Shown piece after piece: positions 45,493-56,662 of a DNA stretch of 64,000 nt (position 1 is the first letter of the stretch; every line of letters starts with the position of its first letter). The DNA lies in the NCBI GenBank assembly GCA_037501455.1, contig CM074858.1, positions 81,256,501-81,320,500 of the forward strand, read 5' to 3'. A model generated the notes under the pieces. It had not been told where the DNA came from and ran no database searches. It was given only the letters and a program-made list of their open reading frames with translations. The stretch is from Lantana camara (lineage: Eukaryota > Streptophyta > Magnoliopsida > Lamiales > Verbenaceae). Both the position numbers and the translations under genes were made by a program.

Positions 45493-48060
45493 TGTAACGC
45501 CCCAGCTTTCGGCATTTCAGGTATGATCGACACGTGTGCGTTTGAGAGTTAGCTTTTAATTATTAATTGTTCATTTCTTTAATTTTCCATAGCATGACAT
45601 AATTTTATAAAATTATATTCTTGACATTTTATTGAAAATTCATATCATATCATATTTATTGGATATAATGAACGTGATTGCTATGTGAATTATTTTCCCG
45701 AATGTGATTTATTTCTTTTATGGCCTTAATTGCTCATTTTCATGAATATGGGATCTAATTGCATTGGACCACATTGATCATTTAATTTTGGAAATGGACT
45801 TGATTGCATAACTTAACAAGTGAAAGGATTTAATAGCAATTTGGCCATCTCTTCTCTCTTTCATAGCAGCCTTCACGTACCATTACATCCCATTTCATAC
45901 AAAACATTTCTTCCTTGTTCTTGCTTCCGTGTTCAACCGAGACCAAACCCTCACTTTGAAGAGAGGAGATTTCATCCATTCAAGCTAGTTTTTTGTGGGT
46001 TTTGGGATCATAGAAGCATCATCATCATCACTTCTTCATCCTAGCTTCCATTTCTCTCATTTGAGGTATTTATGGAGATTGAATGATTTTATTGAAAATA
46101 TGTGATGTATGGGGCTTTGTAATGGCTTGAGTAAATTGTGTATTTATTGTTGGAAATATGTTTGTGATCATTAAGCTTGAGTTTGATGCATATATCTTGA
46201 GTTTTATGAACTTGGAGCATGAATGAGTGTATGGGTTTTGAATGATTGATTGTTGATGATCTAACATGGAATTATGTGTTTTTATGAGTTGTTATCGATC
46301 TATTTGTATGTTAGCATAATTGTTGCATCAAATATGTGCATTACATCTTGAGTTTGATCCATTTTGGTGGTTGATTGTTGTGCTTTGTTGCTGCTCTGTT
46401 CTGTCTTCATTTTTACAGCAGCTCTCGTATTTTGGGAATGACCCTTCCCAACCCCAGTTTAAAACTGGAACGGCCGTTCCCATGATGCTGAGACAGTAAG
46501 CCAACGAGACTGGGAACGGCCGTTCCCATTTTGGCCTTTGAGCCGGAAGGGCCGTTCCCAGCTAAAACGTTTTTCCCTTTTAGAAAACGCTGGCGCGTTT
46601 TCTGTAGGCCATGGGAACGGCCCTTCCCATTTTCAAAGGGAAGCCGGAACGGCCGTTCCCATAGTCCAGAAAGTGCCCAAAATTCACTGCATAAAATTGC
46701 ATTTTTAGCACCTCGATCCGACGGCTTCTTTGACCCCTAATTGCTATTATATGACTGATTACATGTTGAAACGCAATATTTTTATGGTACATTGTATTTT
46801 TCCCGTCGTCTCGTTGCATTTCCTCCGTTCGTCATATTTGGTACATTTTGAGTCGTGTTTCACGGACAATTGTCTTTCTTGCACAGACCAGCTTCCTGGT
46901 GACGAGGAGCAGGCCCCGTGAGCTGTTTCCTTGGATATTTTTGGGTCGTTCAGGTGAGGTTTAATTTTAGATACATAGGACCCGTACAACCCTATGTGAA
47001 GTTTTAAACCAAAACCTATCTTTATACTTATAGTTTTCAAATGCGATTGGTTTTCAAATGTTTTACCGAACTATTGAAGGGATTGATTGATTGATTGAGT
47101 TGGCGAGTATTGTATTGCACTGTGGGCCCCAGGGTAGTGACTCGAGCCAACCGGGAAAGCATGGGCTGACGGGTAACTCGAGAGCTATCCTCACCAAACT
47201 GTGATGAACCCTGAACCCTCTAGGAGATTAGGGGAGGAAGGAGTTCCGAGCTTAGGGATTCATGTACCCTCTGCCCAGATTGATTGGATGGTGGGACCTT
47301 GCAATCCCACCATCACCCGGAGGAAGAAGGCGTTATTGAAACTACTAATTGTGTACAATAATGAACTGCTTGATCACCTAATCACCTAATAATTGATTGA
47401 TTGATTGATTGTACACAGTCGGTGTAAGGTTGGAGAATTGCCCCACTCGCCGGGCCACAAATTGATTGTATTGAATTGATTAAATTGCAAATGAATTTGT
47501 TGTAACCTCGGGCGATAGAATCTTTTACTTTACTAAATTGTATTGTTTTCCAAAAATTATTACCCGAGACTATGACTTGCATGTTGGTGCGCTTATATTT
47601 ATTTATACCCCTCGCTCAGTCTGTGTTGGACTGACACCTCAACTTTTCAGTGTTTTGCAGGGCGTGCTAGGCGGGAATTTAGAGTCTAGTGGTCTTTAAA
47701 TTTGGGTCTAGCACACTTCATTCCCACATTTTGTTATGTATAGCTTGGGATATTTTGTATCAGGCCTTGTTATCTATTTTTGTTGGGAGATGATAAAGTA
47801 TTGATAGTGTGATTGTTGGTACCTATAAGTAAATAAATAAATATGGTACCTATACGTATCGAATGAATGTTATTGCTTCCGCTTTTTAATACTCTGACTT
47901 GATTGTTGGTTGGTTTTAAATTGAGGGTACCCGCCTAGCCTTGAGTCCTTTTATTGTCTCCCATTCGCTATAGCTTTGATTCATGTATGGATTGTCCATT
48001 TCATATGTGGATTGGGGCTATAGTGCGGGGGATGTGGTGCCTGGCGTTCCGGGTGCTACA
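45493..48060 (+). mobile_element. RE-5 3' LTR
   Basis: 2,568 bp, TGTAACGCCCC to GGTGCTACA; see the 5' LTR for comparison. Right TSD copy ATTGA at 48061. RE-4 sequence resumes immediately afterwards. Confidence 0.95.
46434..46660 (+). repeat. Palindrome cluster in RE-5 3' LTR
   Basis: Same six sites as in the 5' LTR. The first has decayed to GGGAATGACCCTTCCC by two transitions; the others are unchanged. Confidence 0.88.
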
Positions 48061-49386
48061 ATTGAGGCTCTTATGATCGGTGAATATCTCAAAAGTAGTC
48101 CCATAGAGGTAGTGTCGCCACTTCAACAAGGCAAACACAACTGCTGCAAGCTCAAGATCGTGAGTGGGGTAGTTCTTCTCATGTTCCTTTAACTTCCTAG
48201 AAGCATATGCCACCACTCGGCCATTTTGCATCAACATACATCCGAGGCCTTCCTCTAAAGCATCTGTATAAACTGAATAACCCTCGGATCCCTCGGGTAG
48301 GGTAAGAACTGGTGCTGAAGTTAATCTTTCCTTCAAAGCTTGGAAACTTCTCTCGCACTCGTCATCCCACTCGTACTTTACCTTCTTCTTTGTTAACCGA
48401 GTCAACGGACACTCAATCTTGGAGAAATCCTTCACAAATCTCCTATAGTAACCCTCTAACCCAAGAAAACTTCTTACTTTGGAGGCATTCTTCGGTCTTT
48501 CCCACAGAGCCACGGTTTCTATCTTAAAGGGATCAACTTCGATTCCCTTGCCTGGAATTATGTGGCCTAGGAATGCAACTCTGTCGATCCAAAACTCGTA
48601 CTTACTAAATTTGGCATAAAGCTTATGCTCTTTGAGTGTCTCCAAGACAATCCTGAGGTGATCAGCGTGCTCTTCTACGGACTTTGAATACACCAAAATG
48701 TCGTCTATGAAAATCACCACAAACTTGTCGAGAAACGGTCTGAACACTCGGTGTATCATATCCATGAACACGACCAGGGCATTAGTCAACCTAAACCGTA
48801 TCACCACAAACTCGAAGTGTCCATACCGGGTGTTGAATGCAGTCTTAGAGATATCTTCCTCCCGGATACGGAGTTGGTAATATCTTTGCCTCAAATCTAA
48901 CTTAGAGTACACTTTCGAACCTTCCAAGTTATCCAATAACTCTTTGATGTGAGGTAATGGATACTTATTCTTCACTGTTATCCGGTTCAGCTCACGGTAA
49001 TCTATACACATCCTTAAAGTCCTGTCCTTCTTCTCCACAAATAAAACAGTAGCACCCTACAGAGAAGTGCTCGGATGAATGTAACCGCAAGCCAAGAGCT
49101 AATCCAGGTGAGTCTTCAACTCCTTTAACTCAGCAGGAGCCATCCGGTAAGGTGTCTTAGAGAAAGGCTCAGCTCCGGGATAGAGGTCGACCACAAACTC
49201 AATATCCTGATCGGGTGTCAAAGAACCCAAACTCTTAGGGACAACATCGGGAAACTCTCTCATGACCTCCTGATCCTTCGGTTTGTTTAGAAGGTAAGCC
49301 ACAAAACCTATCGCGTCGTCCCGGAGGAGCTTACATGCTTCCATAAAAGACACAAACGGGCTGAACTTCAACCTCTCACCCGTAAA
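48061..49386 (-). pseudogene. RE-4 fragment: RT and RNase H
   Basis: Minus strand, largest piece of the old gypsy element. It starts at the RE-3 insertion (RLKFSPFVSFMEACKLLRDD), passes the RT linker ([20 protein letters not shown]) and the palm ([22 protein letters not shown]), and runs to RNase H ([23 protein letters not shown]), ending where RE-5 is inserted. Two in-frame TAGs sit in the stretch 49039-49098 without a frameshift. Several conserved RT positions are altered: the usual [11 protein letters not shown] motif is [11 protein letters not shown]. About 20-30 residues seem to be missing at the protease-RT boundary. Similar to RE-5 but clearly an older, different copy. Confidence 0.9.
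49382..49386. repeat. Left TSD of RE-3
   Basis: GTAAA, matching GTAAA at 61685-61689. Confidence 0.95.
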
Positions 49387-51346
49387 TGTTGGAAAACAGG
49401 AATCAGAAAGCAGCGGAAATTTAAAAATTTTCCAACAAAATGATCGAATACTCGCAATCGTGAATCCAAATTCGTAGAGATTAGAAACTTACTTTTCAAT
49501 AATCTTTCTTGAAGCGTTTCAAGCCACCCAAGAACGCACTTCTCGCGGCTTGATCCCCTCTCCTCGGTAATGCTCGAATCTTCAAAACTTCTAACTTGAA
49601 GCTCTCTAGAAATAATCCACCAACTTGACTACAATCTAACTAGTAAGGATGTTAGTTCTCTAGTTAGTGTTTAGGCTTAACCTAGGGTTTAATTTATCTT
49701 GGAGAAAGGATGGTGTTCAACACATGAATCAAAAGAATTCAATCAACCATCAAGGGGAGCTCGAGCTTCCCTATATATAGCCAAGAGGAGGGGCGGCCGA
49801 TCCTAGTCCTTATGAACTAAAGATTTGGTCCCTCTCTCTCTTATTACTTGATCATCAAGTAATTCCAACTTTGACTTTGAATTCTTATTCAAATCCACTT
49901 TTAAGAGAGCTAAAATATCCAAACCCTTTTGGATATTATTATTATACTTTATTTATTAAATAAATAAATAAATAACTTATTTTATCTAATTAATTAATTC
50001 GTAATTAATTAACTAGATTATTTTTCTCCAAAATAAGACTTTCTTTTTAATTCAAAATTAAACCAAAGTCTATTAAATAATTAACACATTTAATTATTTA
50101 ATATATATATACAATATATATATATATACACACGTGTGAAACACTTGTCCCAAGGACACGTGCTCCTCACGTGACCCACACGTGTGGTTTCACACATGTG
50201 GAACCCGCTAGGTATGATCAACTCGTTTAATCATTTTAAAGCCTCAACTCATGTAACCAAGTTGTTGTGTGTGACCCTCTAACTTCTCAATTCAATTAGC
50301 AATGACCCTAATTAATTAATTCACTAATTAATTAATTAGTCCACAGATTAAACGAGCATAGTCTAGCAACAGGTGTTTAACCCCTAGCTGAATTGGAATG
50401 TCTCGATTCGACAGAACCTTTAAGTTATTGATTCATGTGAGATACAATCCTCTTACTTTCTATCTCTCAACCATGATCTAGGGTAAGGGAAAAAACAGAA
50501 CCCTAATAATCTGGTCTTAAAGCTAAGTGCATTTCATATCCATTTGATCTCAATCCAAAAAACCCTTTTCTTGATGTCTTGATCTACTGCCTTGGCCAAG
50601 GACTCCATATGGCATATGAATGACTTACACAATAAGAGATCACCTTGTAAACGCAAGTGTACGTCATTTCTTGATTCTCATTCACTTTCATGAGTCACTT
50701 GTGTAGCCCCAGCACAAGCCTTGAATCAGTTGTCTAAGGCGACACCCTTTAAAGCTTATACCTAAGACTACAGAGTTAACTCATAAAGTAACATGGAACC
50801 TCAAGTCTAAGGATTAATTAATCACATCAATGACTCGTGAGATATTTCCTAATCTGGAAGTTTCCATTTCCTGAAATAGAAACTTCCTTTCCCATTTAGG
50901 AATCTTTTCTCACGGGGCACTTCAGTGAACTTACTTATGGAAGTAAGCACCCTCATGTATCATGCACGTATCAACTATACACTTTGCACCTCCATGAAAC
51001 AAGGTGGTCCTTCTTAAGGGCGTGATCCCACAAGCAAGCTTTAGAGGGGTCAGGTTGACACTCCCACTGTCTGTAGGACTCATCGGCTTGGAGTATTTTA
51101 CTAATCATGACTTATGTGATATAGGGCTCGTTTCATGAACCATTTCACCTAAATGGTAGAGTCCTAAAGTCATCAGGATTAGGGGAGTTCTCATACATGC
51201 ACAACTAAAGTAAACGCATACCAAACAAGAGCATATAAAGAAGTGTTGCCTCAATTCGTTATTTTATTCAAAGATTTTTTGTGATTACAATAAGGAAAAA
51301 GTACAAAGCGAATATACAATCGGCTTTTAGGGCACTATTCCTAACA
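49387..51346 (-). mobile_element. RE-3 3' LTR
   Basis: 1,960 bp on the minus strand, TGTTAGGAATAGTGCCC (51346) to GTTTTCCAACA (49387). Same family as the RE-2 LTR, which it matches at both ends and over most of its length, but lacking the ~330-bp segment. A TATATATAG core-promoter candidate is near 49768-49778 (complement). The CACGTG cluster is at 50131-50184. Confidence 0.93.
50131..50200 (-). promoter_or_regulatory. CACGTG cluster in RE-3 3' LTR
   Basis: CACGTG at 50131, 50157, 50168 and 50179, plus a decayed CACATG near 50192. It corresponds to the six-box cluster in RE-2. Confidence 0.7.
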
Positions 51347-51347
51347 A

Positions 51348-51361
51348 TCTCCCACTTGCCC
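51348..51361 (-). promoter_or_regulatory. RE-3 polypurine tract
   Basis: Complement of TCTCCCACTTGCCC, adjacent to the 3' LTR; the same tract as RE-1 and RE-2. Confidence 0.92.
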
Positions 51362-51362
51362 G

Positions 51363-53243
51363 TCAAAGCCATTCTAAAGCTATTCTAAGTCCCATCTTCT
51401 GAAGATGACCTTGGAAAGTTTCTCGACTAAGGGGTTTAGTAAGTGGATTTGCCACGTTCTCTGCTGATGCGACCCTCTTAATTTGCACATCTCCTCTTTT
51501 GATAATATCACGGATTAGGTGATACTTCCTCATAATGTGCTTGGTCCGTTGGTGAGATCTTGGTTCTCTTGCTTGAGCAACCGTTCCAGTGTTGTCACAA
51601 AACACATTAATGGGGTCTTTCTTGCTAGGAACAACATTCAACTCTTGAATGACGTTTCTAATCCAAACACCTTCCTTAGTTGCATCATTTGCAGCGAAGT
51701 ATTCGGCCTCAGTGGTCGAATCTGCAGTGGTCGTTTGCTTGGAACTCTTCCAACTCACTGCTCCACCGTTTAGGCAGAAAATGTATCCTGACATTGACTT
51801 AAAATCATCTAAGTCAGATGCAAAGCTTGCATCGCAGTATCCTTCGACAGTAAGATCTTTCTGACCTCCGTAATCTAAGAATAAATCTTTAGTACTTTTC
51901 AAGTACTTAAGAATATTCTTCACGGCAGCCCAGTGACCAACTCCAGGGTCAGATTGGAAACGACTTGTTACACTAAGTGCATAAGCCACATCCGGTCGAG
52001 TACATAACATTGCATACATTATGCTACCTATTGCTGATGCATAAGGTGTATGAGTCATTATTTCCTTCTCAAGGTTAGTCTTAGGACACATCTTCTTAGA
52101 GAGAGATGTTCCTACACTCATAGGAAGGTTCTTAACCTTTGCTGACTCCATATTGAATCTCTTCAATACTTTGTCAATGTACATCGACTGTGATAGTCCT
52201 ATTAACCTTCTAGATCTATCTCGATAGATTTTAATTCCAAGGATATAGGACGCATCACCAAGATCTTTCATCTCGAATTGATTCGATAACCATAACTTAG
52301 TTACTTTTATGTCATCCTTTGAATTCCCAATAAGAATGATATCATCAACATAAGGTACTAAGAATTGCACTGAGGTCTCCAATTCCTTTCTATACACACA
52401 TGATTCATTCGAAATTTGAGTGAAGCCAAACGCTTTGAATGATTCATCAAATCGAGTGTTCCAATTCCTAGAAGCCTGTTTCAATCCATAGATTGATCTT
52501 TGGAGTTTGCAAACCTTTTGTTCACTCCCACTGAATGTGAAACCTATGGGTTGTTCCATATAAATGTCTTTATCAATGTCTCCATTGAGAAAGGTAGTTT
52601 TCACATCCATTTGCCATATCTCATATTCATAATATGCAGCAATGGCAAGCCTGATCCAAATAGACTTTTGCATTGCAATTGGCGAAAAGGTTTCATTAAA
52701 GTCCACACCGGGTCTTTGAGTGAATCCTTTTGCAACCAGTCTTGCCTTGTAGGCTGCAATGCTTCCATCAACTCCAAGCTTTCTCTTAAAGATCCATTTG
52801 CAACCTATGGATTTGACCCCATCAGGCAAATCTACCAAGGTGCAAACTTGGTTGGAGTTCATGGAATCCATTTCGGATTTCATGGCTTCTATCCACTGTT
52901 CAGAGTCAGAATCTGAAAGTGCCTCCTCATATGTTAAAGGATCATTATCCTTTTGAGAGATCTCATGGAAGAATCCATACCATCTCTCTAGCTGTCTAGG
53001 AGTGCGTTCAGAACGCCTTAGAGGAGGATTTGCGTGTGTATCAAAATTCGTGATTGGTTGCGGTTGGTCAGAAGGGGACGTTTCTTCAATGGGTGGTGTG
53101 GGATCACTTTGTACTTCCTCTAATTCTATGATCTTGCCTTTCTTTTCTTTAAGGAACGGTTCCTCCAGAAAAGTGGCATTTCTGGAAACAAACACATTTT
53201 GCTCAGATTGATCATAAAAGTAGTATCCTATGGATTCCTTCAC
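51363..53243 (-). pseudogene. pol: RE-3 pol: reverse transcriptase and RNase H
   Basis: Uninterrupted 626-codon frame on the minus strand, but the start is inside pol, just after an integrase deletion (ESIGYYFYDQSEQNVFVSRN belongs to the integrase-RT linker). RT: CKWIFKRKLGVDG, ARLVAKGFTQRPGVDFNETF, WQMDVKTTFLNGDI, IYGLKQASRNWN, VPYVDDIILIGNS (catalytic Asp pair intact). RNase H: YCDASFASDLDD, TTEAEYFAAND, FCDNTG. It ends near ANPLTKPLSRETFQ. It closely resembles BARE-1/Angela-type copia RT (MKDLGDASYILGIKIYRD, AIGSIMYAMLCTRPDVAYAL). The enzymes could still fold, but no normal gag-pol start reaches them. Confidence 0.92.
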
Positions 53244-53521
53244 TAAGATATTCTTTGAGAGATGATCGCATTATCTTTGAGATGATCAAGGAATTCTTCA
53301 CTAAGATACTCGTCTCCTTGATCAGATCGAAGTGCTTTGATCTTGTGACCAGTTTGGTTCTCAACCTCCTTTTTGAAATTCTAGGAATTTCTCAAAAGCT
53401 TCAGATTTATACTTCATTAAGTATACATAACCATACCGACTAAAGTCATCAGTAAAGGTTATGAAATACTGATGATTGTTTCTTGTGCTTACACTAAGTG
53501 GTCCACAAACATCAGAATGGA
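53244..53521 (-). pseudogene. RE-3 integrase remnant with deletions
   Basis: Minus strand. HSDVCGPLSVSTRNNHQYF and ITFTDDFSRYGYVYLMKY give the first catalytic Asp region. After a frameshift, HKIKALRSDQGDEYLSEEF gives the second. The sequence then breaks off with stops and jumps to the post-integrase linker. The segment with the catalytic Glu (PQQNGVAERRNRTL in RE-1) is absent, as is the zinc region between protease and integrase. Confidence 0.85.
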
Positions 53522-54468
53522 TCAAATCCAAAACCATAGTGGCATCTGTACATCATTACAGATATGAGTTCCACAACCGGTATCAAGTACCCAAGAACTA
53601 GAATTAATAGAAAGATTTATTTCAACGAGAAACATACCTTTCTTTAGAGTAGCCTTGTACTCTGGGCAGTTTCTCCTCCAATGTCCCGCTTTGCTACAAT
53701 GGAAGCAAACATCCTCTTTCTGATCACGCTTCTTCTTTTGGGCCTTCCCCTTCGGAACGCCACCAGTGGGCCTAAGGGGTTTCTTCTTCTTCTTTTGGTC
53801 TTTCTTGCCCTTACCTTTAGAAGGCCCAGAAGAGGAAGATGGAGTATTCACCATCAGAACCTTATTGTCTATCTTGATCGTGCTTTCAACAGTCACAAGC
53901 TGAATAATCAGCTCAGCTACAGTAGCACCAGCATGATTCATATTGAAGTTAAGGACAAATGGGTTGAATGATGGTGGGAGCGAGGCTCGCAACAACTCCA
54001 CTGAAAGCTCATCTTTCAGTGGCATGTCCATGGAAGCAAGTTTCTCAGTAAGGGCGAGAAACTTGAGTCCATATTCATGGACACTGGAACTTTCCCTGAT
54101 TCTCAAGTGGAACAATTCCTTTGAAGTGTTACACCTTGTAACACGTTCATGAGGGCGGTAAAGTTGCTCTAAGTGGTCGTAAATCTCCCAAGCAAATTCC
54201 ATGGCCTCATGTTGCCTTTGCAAGTCCGGAGACATGTTAGCTAACATAAGGCAAGGGCTTGGAGATTATCATCCTTCCACTTCTGGATCGCGTCCCGCTC
54301 GGCCCGAGTGGGAGCGTCCCCTTCGGGACTAGGCTCCCCTTCGAAGAGAACATAAGTTCTCTTCGCAGAATCTAAAATGGTTTTCAGATTCCTCAGCCAA
54401 TCAGAATAGTTGGGACCAGTCAACTTGTTTGACTCGAGGATCGATACAAGAGGGTTTTTGGTTGCCAT
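53522..54468 (-). pseudogene. gag: RE-3 gag and start of protease, frameshifted
   Basis: Minus strand from the ATG at 54468 (MATKNPLVSILESNKLTGPN, YSDWLRNLKTIL). The frame shifts near 54241-54247, after LQALAL. It continues MSPDLQRQHEAMEFAWEIYDHL in the other frame, through a Lys-rich tract, to a CCHC knuckle CFHCSKAGHWRRNC (near 53690) and the protease active site WVLDTGCGTHICND (near 53560). Beyond that, roughly 150 codons (rest of protease and pre-integrase) are deleted, and the sequence fuses to the integrase core. A small deletion at the frameshift is the simplest cause. Confidence 0.9.
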
Positions 54469-54665
54469 TTCAAAACATGTAGAGAATCACAGAATCTACG
54501 ACCTAAATGGTAAGACAGAGAACTAGTGAGCATGCTGAATTATAATGATATACAAAAGATAAGGTCTTTAATCTAATGTAGCTCCCACTTTTTTCAAAGA
54601 TCTACAATTCCCAAAGATCTAAGAGGAACACGTTTCCCAATGGGTACTGAGATCCTAGACATTTT

Positions 54666-55002
54666 ACCTCGAACCCACGACTCGCGGACATTCTAAGTAA
54701 GAACCCTAGGTAGGTACAACTTACCAATTCTAACACCTTTAGAACTCTTAGTAATTGTTTTTGCATCACCTATCTTTCAATATGGACCCACGACTCGTGC
54801 GACATCCATATTTACTTTGGCGTTAAGCTAGACCCATCAATTATAAGATCATGATCAAAACATATTTCGAACAACCCACGACTCGCGGACGTCGCCCTTG
54901 CAAAAATTGATCACGAAATATTGATCATTTAAAATGATCAATTAGGTAACTAAGAACTAATAAGCTCCACTAGTTATCCCACGACTCACAGATAATAACT
55001 AG
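54666..55002 (-). other. Array of four AGT-triloop stem-loops in RE-3 leader
   Basis: Hairpins, in plus coordinates, at 54666-54698, 54779-54812, 54869-54897 and 54970-55002. The array spans 337 nt, the same as in RE-2, with the same order. Outer stems in transcript order: CTAGTTAT/ATAACTAG, GGGCGA/TTGTTC, AATATGGA/TCCATATT, ACTTAGAA/TTCGAGGT. Differences from RE-2 fall at paired positions and keep pairing (ATAACTAG against ATAGCTAG; GGGCGA/TTGTTC against GGGTGA/TCGTTC). Confidence 0.8.
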
Positions 55003-56195
55003 CTTCACTTACTAAACTTAAAACCTATTGATGGAATGCTAGGAATTTAATTCAAAATTTGCATCTCGAATTAAACACCTATTGTTCGAAATTAGCTTAA
55101 TATTTAATGGGAATTTTCGAATCAACCGGAGAGTTGTCCGGTTCGACCTCACCAATATATATGTTATCCAATTTTATTAGTCTTGATTAATGCAAGTACA
55201 ACTTAAATGCATTTCAAAAAAGCACATAAACAGATAACATGTCCTAGCATGGTACTAACATGAGATGATCATGGGTTCTACCTATCTTGTGCGTGACATG
55301 TGGGAGCCACTCCACAATCACAAGTTCTAACATACATGCCACATAAACAGTTTAAATCACATAAGGGAAAGCGGTAACAAAATACGAGCCCTATCTCTAT
55401 TACATTTTACAATTGAGATTCCCCTCCCTAACATTTTGAGGGGTCTTCACTTATGGCCTCCTTGTTACTTGAATGTGGTCCATCTTACTCCATGGGTACA
55501 TTGTCTCCAAAATGAAAATGAAACCTCACCACCTATTCTACTCTCAAATAAATGAAAAAGTACTGAAATGTAATAAGGCTCAATCTTCATATTGGCCTTA
55601 GACAAATACACGGGGCATACCCCGGCCTAAAAAACAGTAATATGGAAAGCCACATAATAAATCACATAACAGTACGCACATAAGTGAGGCTCCATCCTCA
55701 ATTGAAAAATGCAACTATAGGGCGCCAATCCCAATTTAAACCATCCATGTGCATAAATTAAAACCATACATAAGTCTAAACCCATGATCACCTAACATGC
55801 AACTTGCGAGAATTTAAATTTAGCCAATAAATTAAAATTCCCGTTTCAAGTCCTAATGACTTAAAGCATGACTTGATGCGAGTCTTATTTATAAAAGTTT
55901 TCAATAAATCCCAAACTACTAAAACAAATAAAATTCCAATTAATTTCTGAAAATTAATAATTTTATTAAAGATGTATTTTCCCAAAATATAAACCGTTTC
56001 TATTTCTCAAAAATCCCAATTTTAAGTTTTATTCAAAATTAAAAATAAAATTAAAATCGGGACTGGATTGCACGAAATACGAAAACGGATTATGAGAAAA
56101 CGGGGCACGTACGTGAAGAGGGCCGTGCGCGACAGGCGCGCACAGCGCGCGGCCCTCCCGGCCATGTGCGGGCTTTGCTGGGCGCGCCCGGAAGG

Positions 56196-56217
56196 CCTCC
56201 CGCGTAGTTGCGGGAGG
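56196..56217 (-). other. GC hairpin in RE-3 leader
   Basis: CCTCCCGC pairs with GCGGGAGG, 8 bp, around a six-base loop (AACTAC on the transcript strand); counterpart of the RE-2 hairpins at 14333-14394. Confidence 0.7.
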
Positions 56218-56533
56218 GTGCTGGGCGGGGCGCGCATGGGCGACATCGCCTTCGCCCGCGGGGTTTTGCGTGTTCGTAATCCAGGCTTTTCGTTTCGTGT
56301 TTTCGTTCAAAAGCAAAACCAATCCAAGAAATCTAAAAACAGTTTATAAAGTTTCAAATCCAAAACAGTTTTCAAAACGAATTTTACAAAACAATTTCCA
56401 GAAACTCTCAGGAAAAATATAGTTTCATAATTCAGGTTTTCTAAAACAATTACAAATACTCAATCGCATCAAGCCTAAGAATTTCTACCAAATTCAGTTA
56501 ATTGAGACGAATTAGAAACACGATTAACGAGGT

Positions 56534-56546
56534 GGCTCTGATACCA
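56534..56546 (-). promoter_or_regulatory. RE-3 primer-binding site
   Basis: Complement reads TGGTATCAGAGCC, two bases inside the 5' LTR boundary. Confidence 0.95.
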
Positions 56547-56548
56547 CT

Positions 56549-56662
56549 TGTTGCAAAACAGGAATCAGAAAGCAGCGGAAATTTAAAAATTTTCCAACAA
56601 AAGGATCGATTACTTGCAATCGTGAATCCAAATTCGTAGAGATTACAAACTTACTGTTCAAT
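56549..56662 (-). mobile_element. RE-3 5' LTR, first segment (U5 end)
   Basis: The last ~114 bp of the LTR on its own strand, ending TTTTGCAACA at 56549. It is interrupted by L9; the LTR resumes at 59846. Confidence 0.92.

Larger units (their letters stand above)
54469..56533 (-). other. RE-3 long untranslated leader
   Basis: About 2.07 kb between PBS and gag, colinear with RE-2's leader. It contains the four-hairpin array (54666-55002) and a GC-rich block (about 56100-56270), which includes the hairpin CCTCCCGC/GCGGGAGG at 56196-56217. Short ORFs in the GC-rich block are low-complexity and not shared with RE-2, so I do not call them genes. Confidence 0.75.

Noticed and set aside
56029..56349. 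Open frames of about 90 codons on both strands in the GC-rich leader of RE-3.
   Set aside because: GC-rich low-complexity sequence lacks stop codons by composition; no recognisable domain and no matching frame in RE-2.
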